A DNA stretch of 36,897 nucleotides from Bifidobacterium breve (lineage in GTDB: Bacteria > Actinomycetota > Actinomycetes > Nanopelagicales > Nanopelagicaceae): the NCBI GenBank assembly GCA_945869505.1, contig CAMBOZ010000005.1, positions 1 to 36,897 of the forward strand. The letters are read 5' to 3'. Below, in pieces: positions 18,098 to 24,397 of this stretch. The notes under the pieces were generated by a model. That model saw nothing but the letters and a program-made list of their open reading frames with translations, ran no database searches and was not told the origin of the DNA. How positions within the stretch are numbered: position 1 is the first letter of the stretch; each line of letters begins with the position of its first letter. The translations under genes were made by a program, and so were the position numbers.

Positions 18098-18204
18098 TTG
18101 ATTCTGTAGAGCCTCTCTTAATGAAAGAGCCTCACAGGGGTAGTTGCAATAAAAGTAGATAGATACTTTCCTTGTGACTACGCCCCGCAAACCTCGGCGG
18201 GTGT

Positions 18205-18345
18205 CTGTCTGTATTCACTTGGCGATTCAGGTAATCCGACTTAAGCGCTAATGCGCTCTTACGGTTGCGGGTCAGCGTCGGATTTTCACCGACTTTCCCT
18301 GAAAGGCAAGCTGTAAAGCATTTGAAATGTAGTGCTGTTCGTACG
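18205..18345 (-). promoter_or_regulatory. Cobalamin riboswitch
   Basis: On the minus strand the conserved cobalamin aptamer core is plain: AGGGAAAGTCGGTGAAA, then ATCCGACGCTGACCCGCAAC and CGTAA, followed after a variable GC-rich hairpin by GTCGGATTACCTGA. It lies in the leader of the SCO2322-EcfT-EcfA-S operon and would repress it when B12 is bound. The outer limits are approximate. Downstream there is a CCCGC/GCGGG hairpin (18184-18201) without a U-run, and two direct repeats of GAGGCTCT near the start codon (18108-18133), one carrying a ribosome-site-like AGAGAGG. Control of translation is therefore more likely than termination. Confidence 0.93.
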
Positions 18346-18355
18346 TGCGTACCAA

Positions 18356-18361
18356 ACCATA
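18356..18361 (-). promoter_or_regulatory. -10 element TATGGT for riboswitch-ECF operon
   Basis: TATGGT on the minus strand would start RNA near 18349, just ahead of the riboswitch aptamer, giving a leader of about 250 nt. No good -35 (TTCTGT at 17-bp spacing). The same hexamer faces the other way at 18408-18413. Inferred. Confidence 0.4.
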
Positions 18362-18407
18362 AGGCTGGGTCAATTGCAACAGAACACGCAAGGCTTGACA
18401 GCGCAGG

Positions 18408-18413
18408 TATGGT
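18408..18413 (+). promoter_or_regulatory. -10 element TATGGT of leaderless aldo/keto reductase gene
   Basis: TATGGT ends 7 nt before the ATG at 18421, and no ribosome site precedes that ATG. A TTGACA at 18395-18400 is too close to serve as its -35. Inferred leaderless start. Confidence 0.45.
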
Positions 18414-18420
18414 CACCTTT

Positions 18421-19422
18421 ATGGAATATAGACGCCTCGGCTCTTCAGGAATGTATGTCTCAGAAATTGCCTACGGAAATTGGATCACTCATGGTTCACA
18501 AGTTGAATCAGAAGCCGCAATTAAGTGTGTTCGCACCGCTTACGATCTAGGAATTACCACCTTTGATACCGCCGATGTTTACGCTGGCACAAAGGCTGAA
18601 TCCGTATTAGGAAAGGCACTTAAGGGAATTAGAAGAGAGTCGTACGAGCTTTTCACAAAAGTTTATTGGCCAACTGGTCCAGGAAAGAATGATCGCGGCT
18701 TATCGCGTAAACACATTATCGAATCTTGTAATGCGTCGCTAAAGCGCTTAAATACCGATCACATTGATTTATATCAAATGCATCGTTTTGACTATGAAAC
18801 GCCACTTGAAGAATCACTTAGTGCATTTGATGATTTGATCCGATCTGGAAAAGTTCATTACATCGGATTCTCTGAATGGAACGCCCAACAGATTTCGGAA
18901 GCTTTGAAGATTCAAGATGCGAAGGGTTACAACCGTTTTGTATCTAGTCAACCGCAGTACTCAGCCCTCTGGCGCGTAATCGAAAGCGAAGTTGTTCCTT
19001 TGAGCAAGAAAGAGGGCATCGGACAGATCGTTTGGTCACCAATGGCGCAAGGAGTTTTAACTGGAAAATACCTTCCAGGAAAGAAGCCACCTGCCGGATC
19101 ACGAGCAACAGATAAGAAATCTGGCGCCGGTATGATCTCCAATTGGTTGCGCGATGAAGTACTTACCGCAGTGCAAAACTTGGCTCCTATTGCCAAAGAA
19201 GTTGGTTTAACAATGGGTCAATTGGCGATCGCTTGGGTTTTGCAAAACCCAAATGTATCTAGCGCGATTATGGGTGCTACCAAACCTTCACAAGTTAAAG
19301 AGAATGTGAAGGCTGCCGGCGTGAAGCTTTCGGAAGATCAGATGAGGGCAATTGATAAGGCTCTTGGAGCACTTCCAAATACCGACGCAAAGGCGACGAA
19401 GAGCCCAAATCCGCGAGCTTAG
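18421..19422 (+). CDS. Aldo/keto reductase (Kv-beta/YghZ-like)
   Basis: NADPH-dependent carbonyl reductase of the (alpha/beta)8 aldo/keto reductase superfamily, 333 residues. The catalytic tetrad is present: D49 and Y54 (FDTADVYAG), K80 (FTKVYWP) and H121 (QMHRFD). The cofactor end has SSAIMGATKPSQVKEN. The start MEYRRLGSSGMYVSE matches the family N-terminus; ATG at 18409 would add MVTF. The longer reading from 18265 covers the riboswitch and is not credible. It is divergent from the B12-controlled ECF operon but outside the riboswitch. Substrate unknown. Its stop overlaps the convergent DUF3043 gene by 4 bp. Confidence 0.92.
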   Translation: MEYRRLGSSGMYVSEIAYGNWITHGSQVESEAAIKCVRTAYDLGITTFDTADVYAGTKAESVLGKALKGIRRESYELFTKVYWPTGPGKNDRGLSRKHIIESCNASLKRLNTDHIDLYQMHRFDYETPLEESLSAFDDLIRSGKVHYIGFSEWNAQQISEALKIQDAKGYNRFVSSQPQYSALWRVIESEVVPLSKKEGIGQIVWSPMAQGVLTGKYLPGKKPPAGSRATDKKSGAGMISNWLRDEVLTAVQNLAPIAKEVGLTMGQLAIAWVLQNPNVSSAIMGATKPSQVKENVKAAGVKLSEDQMRAIDKALGALPNTDAKATKSPNPRA

Positions 19423-19958
19423 TTAAATTTTTCGCCAGGCTTTATTTGTGGCTTTGGTGCGCGCATGCGTCGCATCTGGGTAGAGCGGAGCCATCCGTAA
19501 AGACCTAAGCCTTTTGTACTCTTATCCGGAAAACGCTGAGCAACTTCGGCTTTGATTTTCCGTGAGAGAAAAATTCCATCGAAGACAGAGACGAGTAGAA
19601 CGCTATACATAATTGCGATTCCAGCGACTGCAAATGTGCTTACTGGAATCAGCGAAAGAATAAGTACGAAGCCAATTATTGGTAAGAAGTACTCGCCTAT
19701 CGAGCGACGTGAATCAATGTAATTACGAACGAATCTTTTCTCGACTCCGCGATCGCGTAACGGTAGCGCTGCTTCATCTCCGCGAAGGTATGCAGCACGT
19801 TGATTCATTCGTGCTACGCGGGCAGCGTCCTTGGCGCGCTTCTTCTCAATTTTTGTTGATGCCGGAGCTAGCGAAGAAATCTTTGTTGCAGCCTGAGCTT
19901 CTTTACGCTTTGGGGTAGGTCGGCCTTTTTTCTGAGAGCCATCTGCTGGAGTTGTCAT
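19419..19958 (-). CDS. DUF3043 family membrane protein
   Basis: Actinobacterial protein of unknown function, 179 residues. A long basic, alanine-rich N-terminal region contains RPTPKRKEAQ, and then KRAKDAARVARMNQRAAYLRGDEAALPLRDRG, a family hallmark, leads into two membrane helices (about 90-108 and 112-130). A short cytoplasmic tail ends in KPGEKFN. The ATG at 19958 has TATAGT 7 nt upstream and no ribosome site. That -10 overlaps the stop codon of nadA just upstream on the same strand. Equivalent to Rv2206 by order. Confidence 0.88.
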   Translation of the reverse strand: MTTPADGSQKKGRPTPKRKEAQAATKISSLAPASTKIEKKRAKDAARVARMNQRAAYLRGDEAALPLRDRGVEKRFVRNYIDSRRSIGEYFLPIIGFVLILSLIPVSTFAVAGIAIMYSVLLVSVFDGIFLSRKIKAEVAQRFPDKSTKGLGLYGWLRSTQMRRMRAPKPQIKPGEKFN

Positions 19959-19965
19959 AGCGCAA

Positions 19966-19971
19966 ACTATA
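19966..19971 (-). promoter_or_regulatory. -10 element TATAGT of DUF3043 gene, overlapping nadA stop
   Basis: TATAGT on the minus strand is 7 nt before the DUF3043 ATG (19958). It includes the last bases of nadA, whose stop TAG is at 19967-19969. The hexamer is close to TATAAT. Inferred leaderless promoter. Confidence 0.5.
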
Positions 19972-21142
19972 GAGCGAGCATCTGCTCTAGAGCCAACTTA
20001 GAGAAGCGGGCTACATTAGGTGCCACCTTAATCTGATTAACGAGATGGCCTGCGACTAGAGATTCCATCGCCCAAACCAGGTGAGGAAGATCGATGCGGT
20101 TCATTGTCGAGCAGTAACAAACCGTTTTATCGAGGAAGACAATCTCTTTGTCAGGATGCGCTTTTGCCAATCTAGAAACTAAATTAAGTTCAGTGCCGAT
20201 CGCCCATTTGCTTCCCGCGGGGGACTCTTCAACAGTACGGATAATCGCTTCGGTACTGCCTACAACATCAGCGATAGATACAACTTCGTGTTGGCACTCG
20301 GGATGAACTAAGACTTTAACTCCGGGCAGACGGTTGCGAACTTCGTTTACTGCATCGACCGTAAAACGCCCGTGGACGGAACAGTGACCGCGCCAGAGAA
20401 TTACTTTTGCTGCACGAAGTTGATCGGCGGTAAGTCCTCCCATCGGCTTCCAGGGATTCCAGAGGACGCAATCGGATAGAGATAAACCAAGTGAAAGTAC
20501 GGCGGTATTTCGTCCTAGGTGTTGATCGGGCAGAAAGAGAATCTTTTCGCCTTTACTTAGCGCCCATTCCATAGTTTTTTTCGCATTAGATGAGGTGCAG
20601 ATAGTTCCACCGTGTTCGCCAGTAAAACTCTTAATCGCTGCAGATGAATTCATATAAGTGACAGGAATAGTTTTATCTGCAATTCCAATTTGGGAAAGTT
20701 GGTTCCAACATTCCTGTACCTGATTTGCAGTTGCCATATCCGCCATTGAGCATCCAGCGGCCAAGTCAGGCAAGATAACTTTTTGATTAGCTGAGGTTAA
20801 AATATCTGCGCTCTCTGCCATAAAGTGAACGCCACAGAAGATTATGTATTCAGCGCTTGATTGCGCCGCAGCTGCTTGCGCTAATTTAAAGGAATCTCCA
20901 GTGATATCTGCAAAGGCAATTACTTCATCGCGTTGGTAGTGATGACCAAGAACTAGCGCCCGATCACCGAGTGCTGCGCGCGCAATTTTTGCACGAGTGA
21001 CTAACTCTGGATCGCTAGCTTCTGGTAGCTCGCCGGTGCAAGAGACGCCTCGCTCTGATTCCAAGTCTTGGCCGCGACCAAGCAGCAATAGATTGGTTAG
21101 CGATCCGCTCTGGGATGTGGACATGACCACATTCTCGCTCAT
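19967..21142 (-). CDS. nadA: Quinolinate synthase
   Basis: Condenses iminoaspartate with dihydroxyacetone phosphate to quinolinate in NAD synthesis and carries one [4Fe-4S] cluster. The 391-residue protein is the long Bacillus/actinobacterial type. Cluster cysteines are visible in FCGVHFMAE, GHCSVHGRF and CYCSTMN. The substrate-site histidines lie in LVLGHHYQRDE and VHPECQHEV. The start MSENVVMSTSQ is at 21142; MSTSQSGSL at 21124 is an equally possible start, with GAGAAT 6 nt upstream. nadB and nadC are not nearby. The divergent neighbour is the iron-sulfur carrier erpA, which could plausibly help its cluster assembly. Confidence 0.95.
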   Translation of the reverse strand: MSENVVMSTSQSGSLTNLLLLGRGQDLESERGVSCTGELPEASDPELVTRAKIARAALGDRALVLGHHYQRDEVIAFADITGDSFKLAQAAAAQSSAEYIIFCGVHFMAESADILTSANQKVILPDLAAGCSMADMATANQVQECWNQLSQIGIADKTIPVTYMNSSAAIKSFTGEHGGTICTSSNAKKTMEWALSKGEKILFLPDQHLGRNTAVLSLGLSLSDCVLWNPWKPMGGLTADQLRAAKVILWRGHCSVHGRFTVDAVNEVRNRLPGVKVLVHPECQHEVVSIADVVGSTEAIIRTVEESPAGSKWAIGTELNLVSRLAKAHPDKEIVFLDKTVCYCSTMNRIDLPHLVWAMESLVAGHLVNQIKVAPNVARFSKLALEQMLAL

Positions 21143-21179
21143 AAATGGCGTTGCTGTCGCATTGAGGCAGGGGGACAGG

Positions 21180-21185
21180 TAGGCT
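21180..21185 (+). promoter_or_regulatory. -10 element TAGGCT of leaderless erpA
   Basis: TAGGCT lies 6 nt before the ATG at 21192 and there is no ribosome site, the same arrangement as for the RDD and lipB genes. Inferred leaderless promoter. Confidence 0.55.
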
Positions 21186-21191
21186 GACCCT

Positions 21192-21551
21192 ATGACTACT
21201 GAGACAACTGAGACAAACACAACTACAACAGCGATCGCTCTGACCGATGTTGCTGCCGCAAAGGTAGCTGCACTACTCGCTCAAGAGGGTCGCGATGACC
21301 TTTACTTGCGCGTTGCAGTGCAACCAGGTGGATGTTCAGGTCTTCGTTACCAGCTCTACTTCGATGAACGTAATCAAGAAGGCGATATCGCCCGTGAATA
21401 CGGTTCCGTAAAAGTTGTCGTTGACAAGATGAGCGATCCATACCTCATGGGCGCAACAATTGATTTTGTGGACACCATCGAAAAACAAGGATTCACAATC
21501 GATAATCCAAATGCAGGCGGTTCTTGTGCTTGCGGCGATTCATTTAGTTAA
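21192..21551 (+). CDS. erpA: Iron-sulfur cluster carrier (HesB/IscA family, ErpA-like)
   Basis: A-type carrier that passes iron-sulfur clusters to apoproteins, 119 residues. A threonine-rich N-terminal extension (TTETTETNTTTTA) precedes the domain. The three conserved cysteines are present in GGCSGLRY and GSCACGDSF. The gene is single in its unit and likely leaderless. It is the positional equivalent of Rv2204c. Cluster users in this window include LipA, NadA and the Rieske protein QcrA. Confidence 0.93.
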   Translation: MTTETTETNTTTTAIALTDVAAAKVAALLAQEGRDDLYLRVAVQPGGCSGLRYQLYFDERNQEGDIAREYGSVKVVVDKMSDPYLMGATIDFVDTIEKQGFTIDNPNAGGSCACGDSFS

Positions 21552-21568
21552 AGCTAAGTACTTTCTTT

Positions 21569-21574
21569 TAATTT
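21569..21574 (+). promoter_or_regulatory. -10 element TAATTT of leaderless adoK
   Basis: TAATTT ends 6 nt before the adoK ATG (21581) within the 29-bp gap after erpA. No ribosome site. Inferred. Confidence 0.45.
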
Positions 21575-21580
21575 AGCCTT

Positions 21581-22561
21581 ATGAAAATTGGCGTTGCAGG
21601 CTCGGTTGGTCTTGACCATTTAATGACCTTCTCCGGAAAATTCACCGATTCACTTGTCGCCGGTTCTCTCGAAAAAGTTTCTCTCTCATTTTTAGTTGAT
21701 GGTTTGGAAGTTCGTCGTGGTGGATGCGCGGCAAATATTGCATACGGCATGGGAGTGTTGGGGTTAAATCCGATTCTGATTGCTGCAGTTGGAATTGATT
21801 GGCCAGATTACGATGCGTGGTTGGTGCGACATGGCGTGGATACCTCGCACGTTCATATCTCAAAAACTCTGCACACCGCACACTTCATGGTCACTACTGA
21901 TACCGAACTAAATCAAATTGCTAGTTTCTTTCCAGGCGCTATGTCTGAAGCGAGAAATATCGAATTGACGCCAATTATGGAAAAGACCGGCAAGCTCGAT
22001 TTACTTGTTATTTCACCAGATGATCCTGCAGCGATGCTGCGCCACACCGAAGTCGCCCGCCAGACAGGGGTAGCGATCGCCGCCGATCCTTCGCAGCAGA
22101 TGGCACGTATGAACGGTGAAGAGATTAAGCAATTAATTTCTGGTGCGACATATTTATTCTTAAATGAATATGAGTTGGCACTTGCCATACAGAAGACCGG
22201 TTGGAGCGATCGCGAAATTTTGGAGCAAGTAAAATTCCGAATTGTAACTTTGGGTTCTGAAGGCGCGCGCGTTGAATCTTTGAACGGCGAGACAATTAAA
22301 ATTGGTTGCCCAAAGGAAAAGGGCAAAGTTGATCCAACAGGTGTAGGCGATTCATTTAGATCAGGATTTGTAGCAGGCCTTGCTTGGGGCCTTGGGCACG
22401 AAAGATGTGCTCAATTAGGCGCAATGATTGCCACTTATGTAATTGAAACTACTGGCACTCAGGAGTACCGATTTACTGCAGATGAATTCATCGAGCGCTT
22501 TACTTTGGCCTACGGTGCTAGCGCTGCTGCTGAGATCCAACCGCATCTAGTAACGCGCTAA
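21581..22561 (+). CDS. adoK: Adenosine kinase (PfkB/ribokinase family)
   Basis: Phosphorylates adenosine to AMP in purine salvage. The 326-residue ribokinase-fold protein follows the mycobacterial AdoK pattern closely: SLSFLVDGLEVRRGGCAANIAYG, QIASFFPGAMSEARNIEL and AADPSQQMARMNGEEI. The catalytic anion-hole motif is DPTGVGDSFRSGF (D257). The ATG at 21581 follows TAATTT by 6 nt. The 3' end overlaps the convergent cysteine-desulfurase-like gene by 44 bp. Position matches Rv2202c. Close similarity to AdoK is from memory of that sequence; a general sugar kinase is the less likely alternative. Confidence 0.9.
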   Translation: MKIGVAGSVGLDHLMTFSGKFTDSLVAGSLEKVSLSFLVDGLEVRRGGCAANIAYGMGVLGLNPILIAAVGIDWPDYDAWLVRHGVDTSHVHISKTLHTAHFMVTTDTELNQIASFFPGAMSEARNIELTPIMEKTGKLDLLVISPDDPAAMLRHTEVARQTGVAIAADPSQQMARMNGEEIKQLISGATYLFLNEYELALAIQKTGWSDREILEQVKFRIVTLGSEGARVESLNGETIKIGCPKEKGKVDPTGVGDSFRSGFVAGLAWGLGHERCAQLGAMIATYVIETTGTQEYRFTADEFIERFTLAYGASAAAEIQPHLVTR

Positions 22562-23585
22562 TCAAATCTGAAACTTCACGCTCACTACTATCGGCGTGAA
22601 GTGTAATTCTTATATTTCCATCTGTTGGGTGACCCATTGCCGCTAAGACATGGCTTGGTTGCAGATTCATCGCGGTACAAGCAGAACCGGAATCAACCGC
22701 AAATCCCTTTGTTGCTAAAGCTCGCAAAATTTCTTCGCCATTTGTATTCGGAAAAACAATCGAAATTAAGTGCGGCATAGCCAAATCTAGATCTCCAGCA
22801 ATAATCGCTTCTGGCATGGCTGATCGAATCGCAGTGCGAATCTGCTTATTCATTCCGCGGATTGCCAAATCATCTGGCTGGAAATTTTCCAAAGCGACTG
22901 CACTGGCAAGCAGTAATGGAAGCGAATAAGTTCCATAAGTTCGCCGCGTACTAGAAATATGGGGGAGCGGATTCTTCCAATTCGCTGGCTTACCAATTGC
23001 AACCAAGGCCAGTCCGGCTGGACCACCCCAAGTGCGTGAATCAAAAACGGCACTTGCCCAATTAGCGGGCAGTGGAACGCGTGCGCCAGAGGCGGTCGCA
23101 TCAACAGCAATTAGCAAATCTTTGGGAAGATCAGTCGGGAGTGAGTTGATTACTCCCGTCTCACCGTTGGCTAGTTGAAAGGCTAAGACTGAATTTTTCT
23201 CCAGGTTTGCGCGCGTGAAATCTATAGCGCCATCACCGCGTAATGGGATTTCTGAGATTGAACCTTGATGTGATCGAACAGTTGCAATCACGCCGCTGCG
23301 ATCTCCGGCTCCAAAGTGCAGAGCCTTTTCGGGGGCTAACAAGCCAGCTAACGAGAGAAAATAGCCAAGCCCGACTTCGCCTGTTACTTCAATTTGATCC
23401 GGTGTTATTCCGAGACGATTTGAAATCGACTCAAGTGCGTTATTTCGAAGAAGGGCTGCGCGATTGGGGTGCTGGCCAATTTTCTTCGGGTCGGCCCAGC
23501 CAGATTCGAAGGCAGCAAGCAGCGCCTCCTGAGCCAGTGGATTGAGTGCTGTCTCGGCTTGGAAATTTCCTGTGACTGGAACCAC
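22518..23585 (-). CDS. Cysteine desulfurase-like class V aminotransferase fold protein lacking the PLP lysine
   Basis: NifS/IscS-like fold of 355 residues, but the PLP site is degraded. Where desulfurases have SxHKxxGPxG, this protein reads FDSRTWGGPAGLALV, so the Schiff-base lysine is threonine (codon 23031-23033) and its preceding histidine is arginine. The PLP-stacking EH pair is DR (GAGDRSGVIATV), and the histidine or glutamine after the PLP aspartate (VDATASG) is absent. The sulfur-carrying cysteine loop is kept (DSGSACTAMNLQPSHVL). The GTG at 23585 is chosen because TAGCGT lies 7 nt upstream; TTG at 23606 would add seven residues. It is divergent from ctaC. It may be a non-enzymatic or repurposed paralog. 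It does not look like a pseudogene, as the frame is intact. Confidence 0.8.
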   Translation of the reverse strand: MVPVTGNFQAETALNPLAQEALLAAFESGWADPKKIGQHPNRAALLRNNALESISNRLGITPDQIEVTGEVGLGYFLSLAGLLAPEKALHFGAGDRSGVIATVRSHQGSISEIPLRGDGAIDFTRANLEKNSVLAFQLANGETGVINSLPTDLPKDLLIAVDATASGARVPLPANWASAVFDSRTWGGPAGLALVAIGKPANWKNPLPHISSTRRTYGTYSLPLLLASAVALENFQPDDLAIRGMNKQIRTAIRSAMPEAIIAGDLDLAMPHLISIVFPNTNGEEILRALATKGFAVDSGSACTAMNLQPSHVLAAMGHPTDGNIRITLHADSSEREVSDLISALLDAVGSQQQR

Positions 23586-23592
23586 CCCGCGA

Positions 23593-23598
23593 ACGCTA
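23593..23598 (-). promoter_or_regulatory. -10 element TAGCGT of the desulfurase-like gene
   Basis: TAGCGT on the minus strand is 7 nt before GTG 23585. It favours that start over the TTG at 23606. Inferred. Confidence 0.35.
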
Positions 23599-23631
23599 CT
23601 AGCCAATGAGCAGATGAGGGAAATGCGGCAC

Positions 23632-23637
23632 TATCCT
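23632..23637 (+). promoter_or_regulatory. -10 element TATCCT of leaderless ctaC operon
   Basis: TATCCT ends 7 nt before the ctaC ATG (23645). No ribosome site precedes the ATG. Inferred start of the ctaC-ctaD-ctaF unit. Confidence 0.5.
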
Positions 23638-23644
23638 TAGGCAC

Positions 23645-24397
23645 ATGCCTGTTAAGCCAACCCGCCCTTTCTTGCGGGCGTTACTTTTTGCGCCGCTTAC
23701 CCTCTTGTTAACTGGATGTGCAAAGGTTTCTGGGCTTGGTTTTGAAGAAGGCCTTTCAAGCGTAAATGACATTTCGCTATCGCTCTGGCAAGGTGCATGG
23801 ATCGCTGGAGGAGTAGTCGGTGTATTCACACTGATTCTAATTTTGTGGCCAGCTATTTTTCATCGCGCCAAAGCGGGCAAGGGTGAATTTCCAAAGCAGA
23901 CGCAATACAACGTTCCAGTTGAAATTGCGTACACGATCATCCCATTCATTATTGTTGCAGTTCTCTTCTACTACACCGCTGTTAAGCAGACCGAGATTGT
24001 CGAGAAGACATCAAATTACAAACACGAAATTCTGGTAGACGGATTCCAATGGTCTTGGCAATTTTCTTATCCTGAAGCAGGACCAAAAGCTGTAGTGACC
24101 GGAACTCCTGCCCAACCACCGACACTTTACGTTCCACTAGGTGAAAAAGTTCGCTACACAATTACCGCAACCGATGTTGTTCACGGTTTCTGGATTCCGG
24201 CATTTATGATTCAAATGCAGAACTTGCCGGGAGTAACGAATTATTTGGAATTCACGGCAAATAAACTCGGCACATATCCTGGGCGCTGCAACATTCTCTG
24301 TGGACGTAATCACTCCCAAATGCTTTTCTCAGTAAAAGTTGTTACTCCAGCGGAATATAAGACTTATCTAGAGACCTTGAAGGCGAGTGCAGCATGA
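23645..24397 (+). CDS. ctaC: Cytochrome c oxidase subunit II
   Basis: CuA-bearing subunit that takes electrons from the bcc complex. The 250-residue protein has a lipoprotein signal (LLTGC, lipidated C25), two TM helices (about 48-72 and 92-113) and a cupredoxin domain. CuA ligands are H180, C215, C219, H223 and M226 ([14 protein letters not shown]). The residue between the cysteines that is normally glutamate (CxELC), whose side chain binds the non-redox Mg/Mn, is isoleucine (I217). There is no fused cytochrome c domain. The stop overlaps ctaD as ATGA. It is probably transcribed from TATCCT just upstream. Confidence 0.96.
   Translation: MPVKPTRPFLRALLFAPLTLLLTGCAKVSGLGFEEGLSSVNDISLSLWQGAWIAGGVVGVFTLILILWPAIFHRAKAGKGEFPKQTQYNVPVEIAYTIIPFIIVAVLFYYTAVKQTEIVEKTSNYKHEILVDGFQWSWQFSYPEAGPKAVVTGTPAQPPTLYVPLGEKVRYTITATDVVHGFWIPAFMIQMQNLPGVTNYLEFTANKLGTYPGRCNILCGRNHSQMLFSVKVVTPAEYKTYLETLKASAA

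Noticed and set aside
18098..18190. Longer N-terminus of the SCO2322-family protein
   Set aside because: It would run into the riboswitch leader and hide the signal peptide inside the protein.
18184..18201. Intrinsic terminator after the riboswitch (CCCGC/GCGGG hairpin)
   Set aside because: No U-run follows the stem, so termination there is not supported. It is more likely a structural helix of the leader.
18265..18420. Longer N-terminus of the aldo/keto reductase
   Set aside because: It would be antisense to the cobalamin aptamer, and the family N-terminus begins at MEYRRLG.
22518..23585. Pseudogene call for the desulfurase-like gene
   Set aside because: The frame is full length without stops and the cysteine loop and surrounding fold motifs are preserved. 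Loss is confined to PLP-contact residues.
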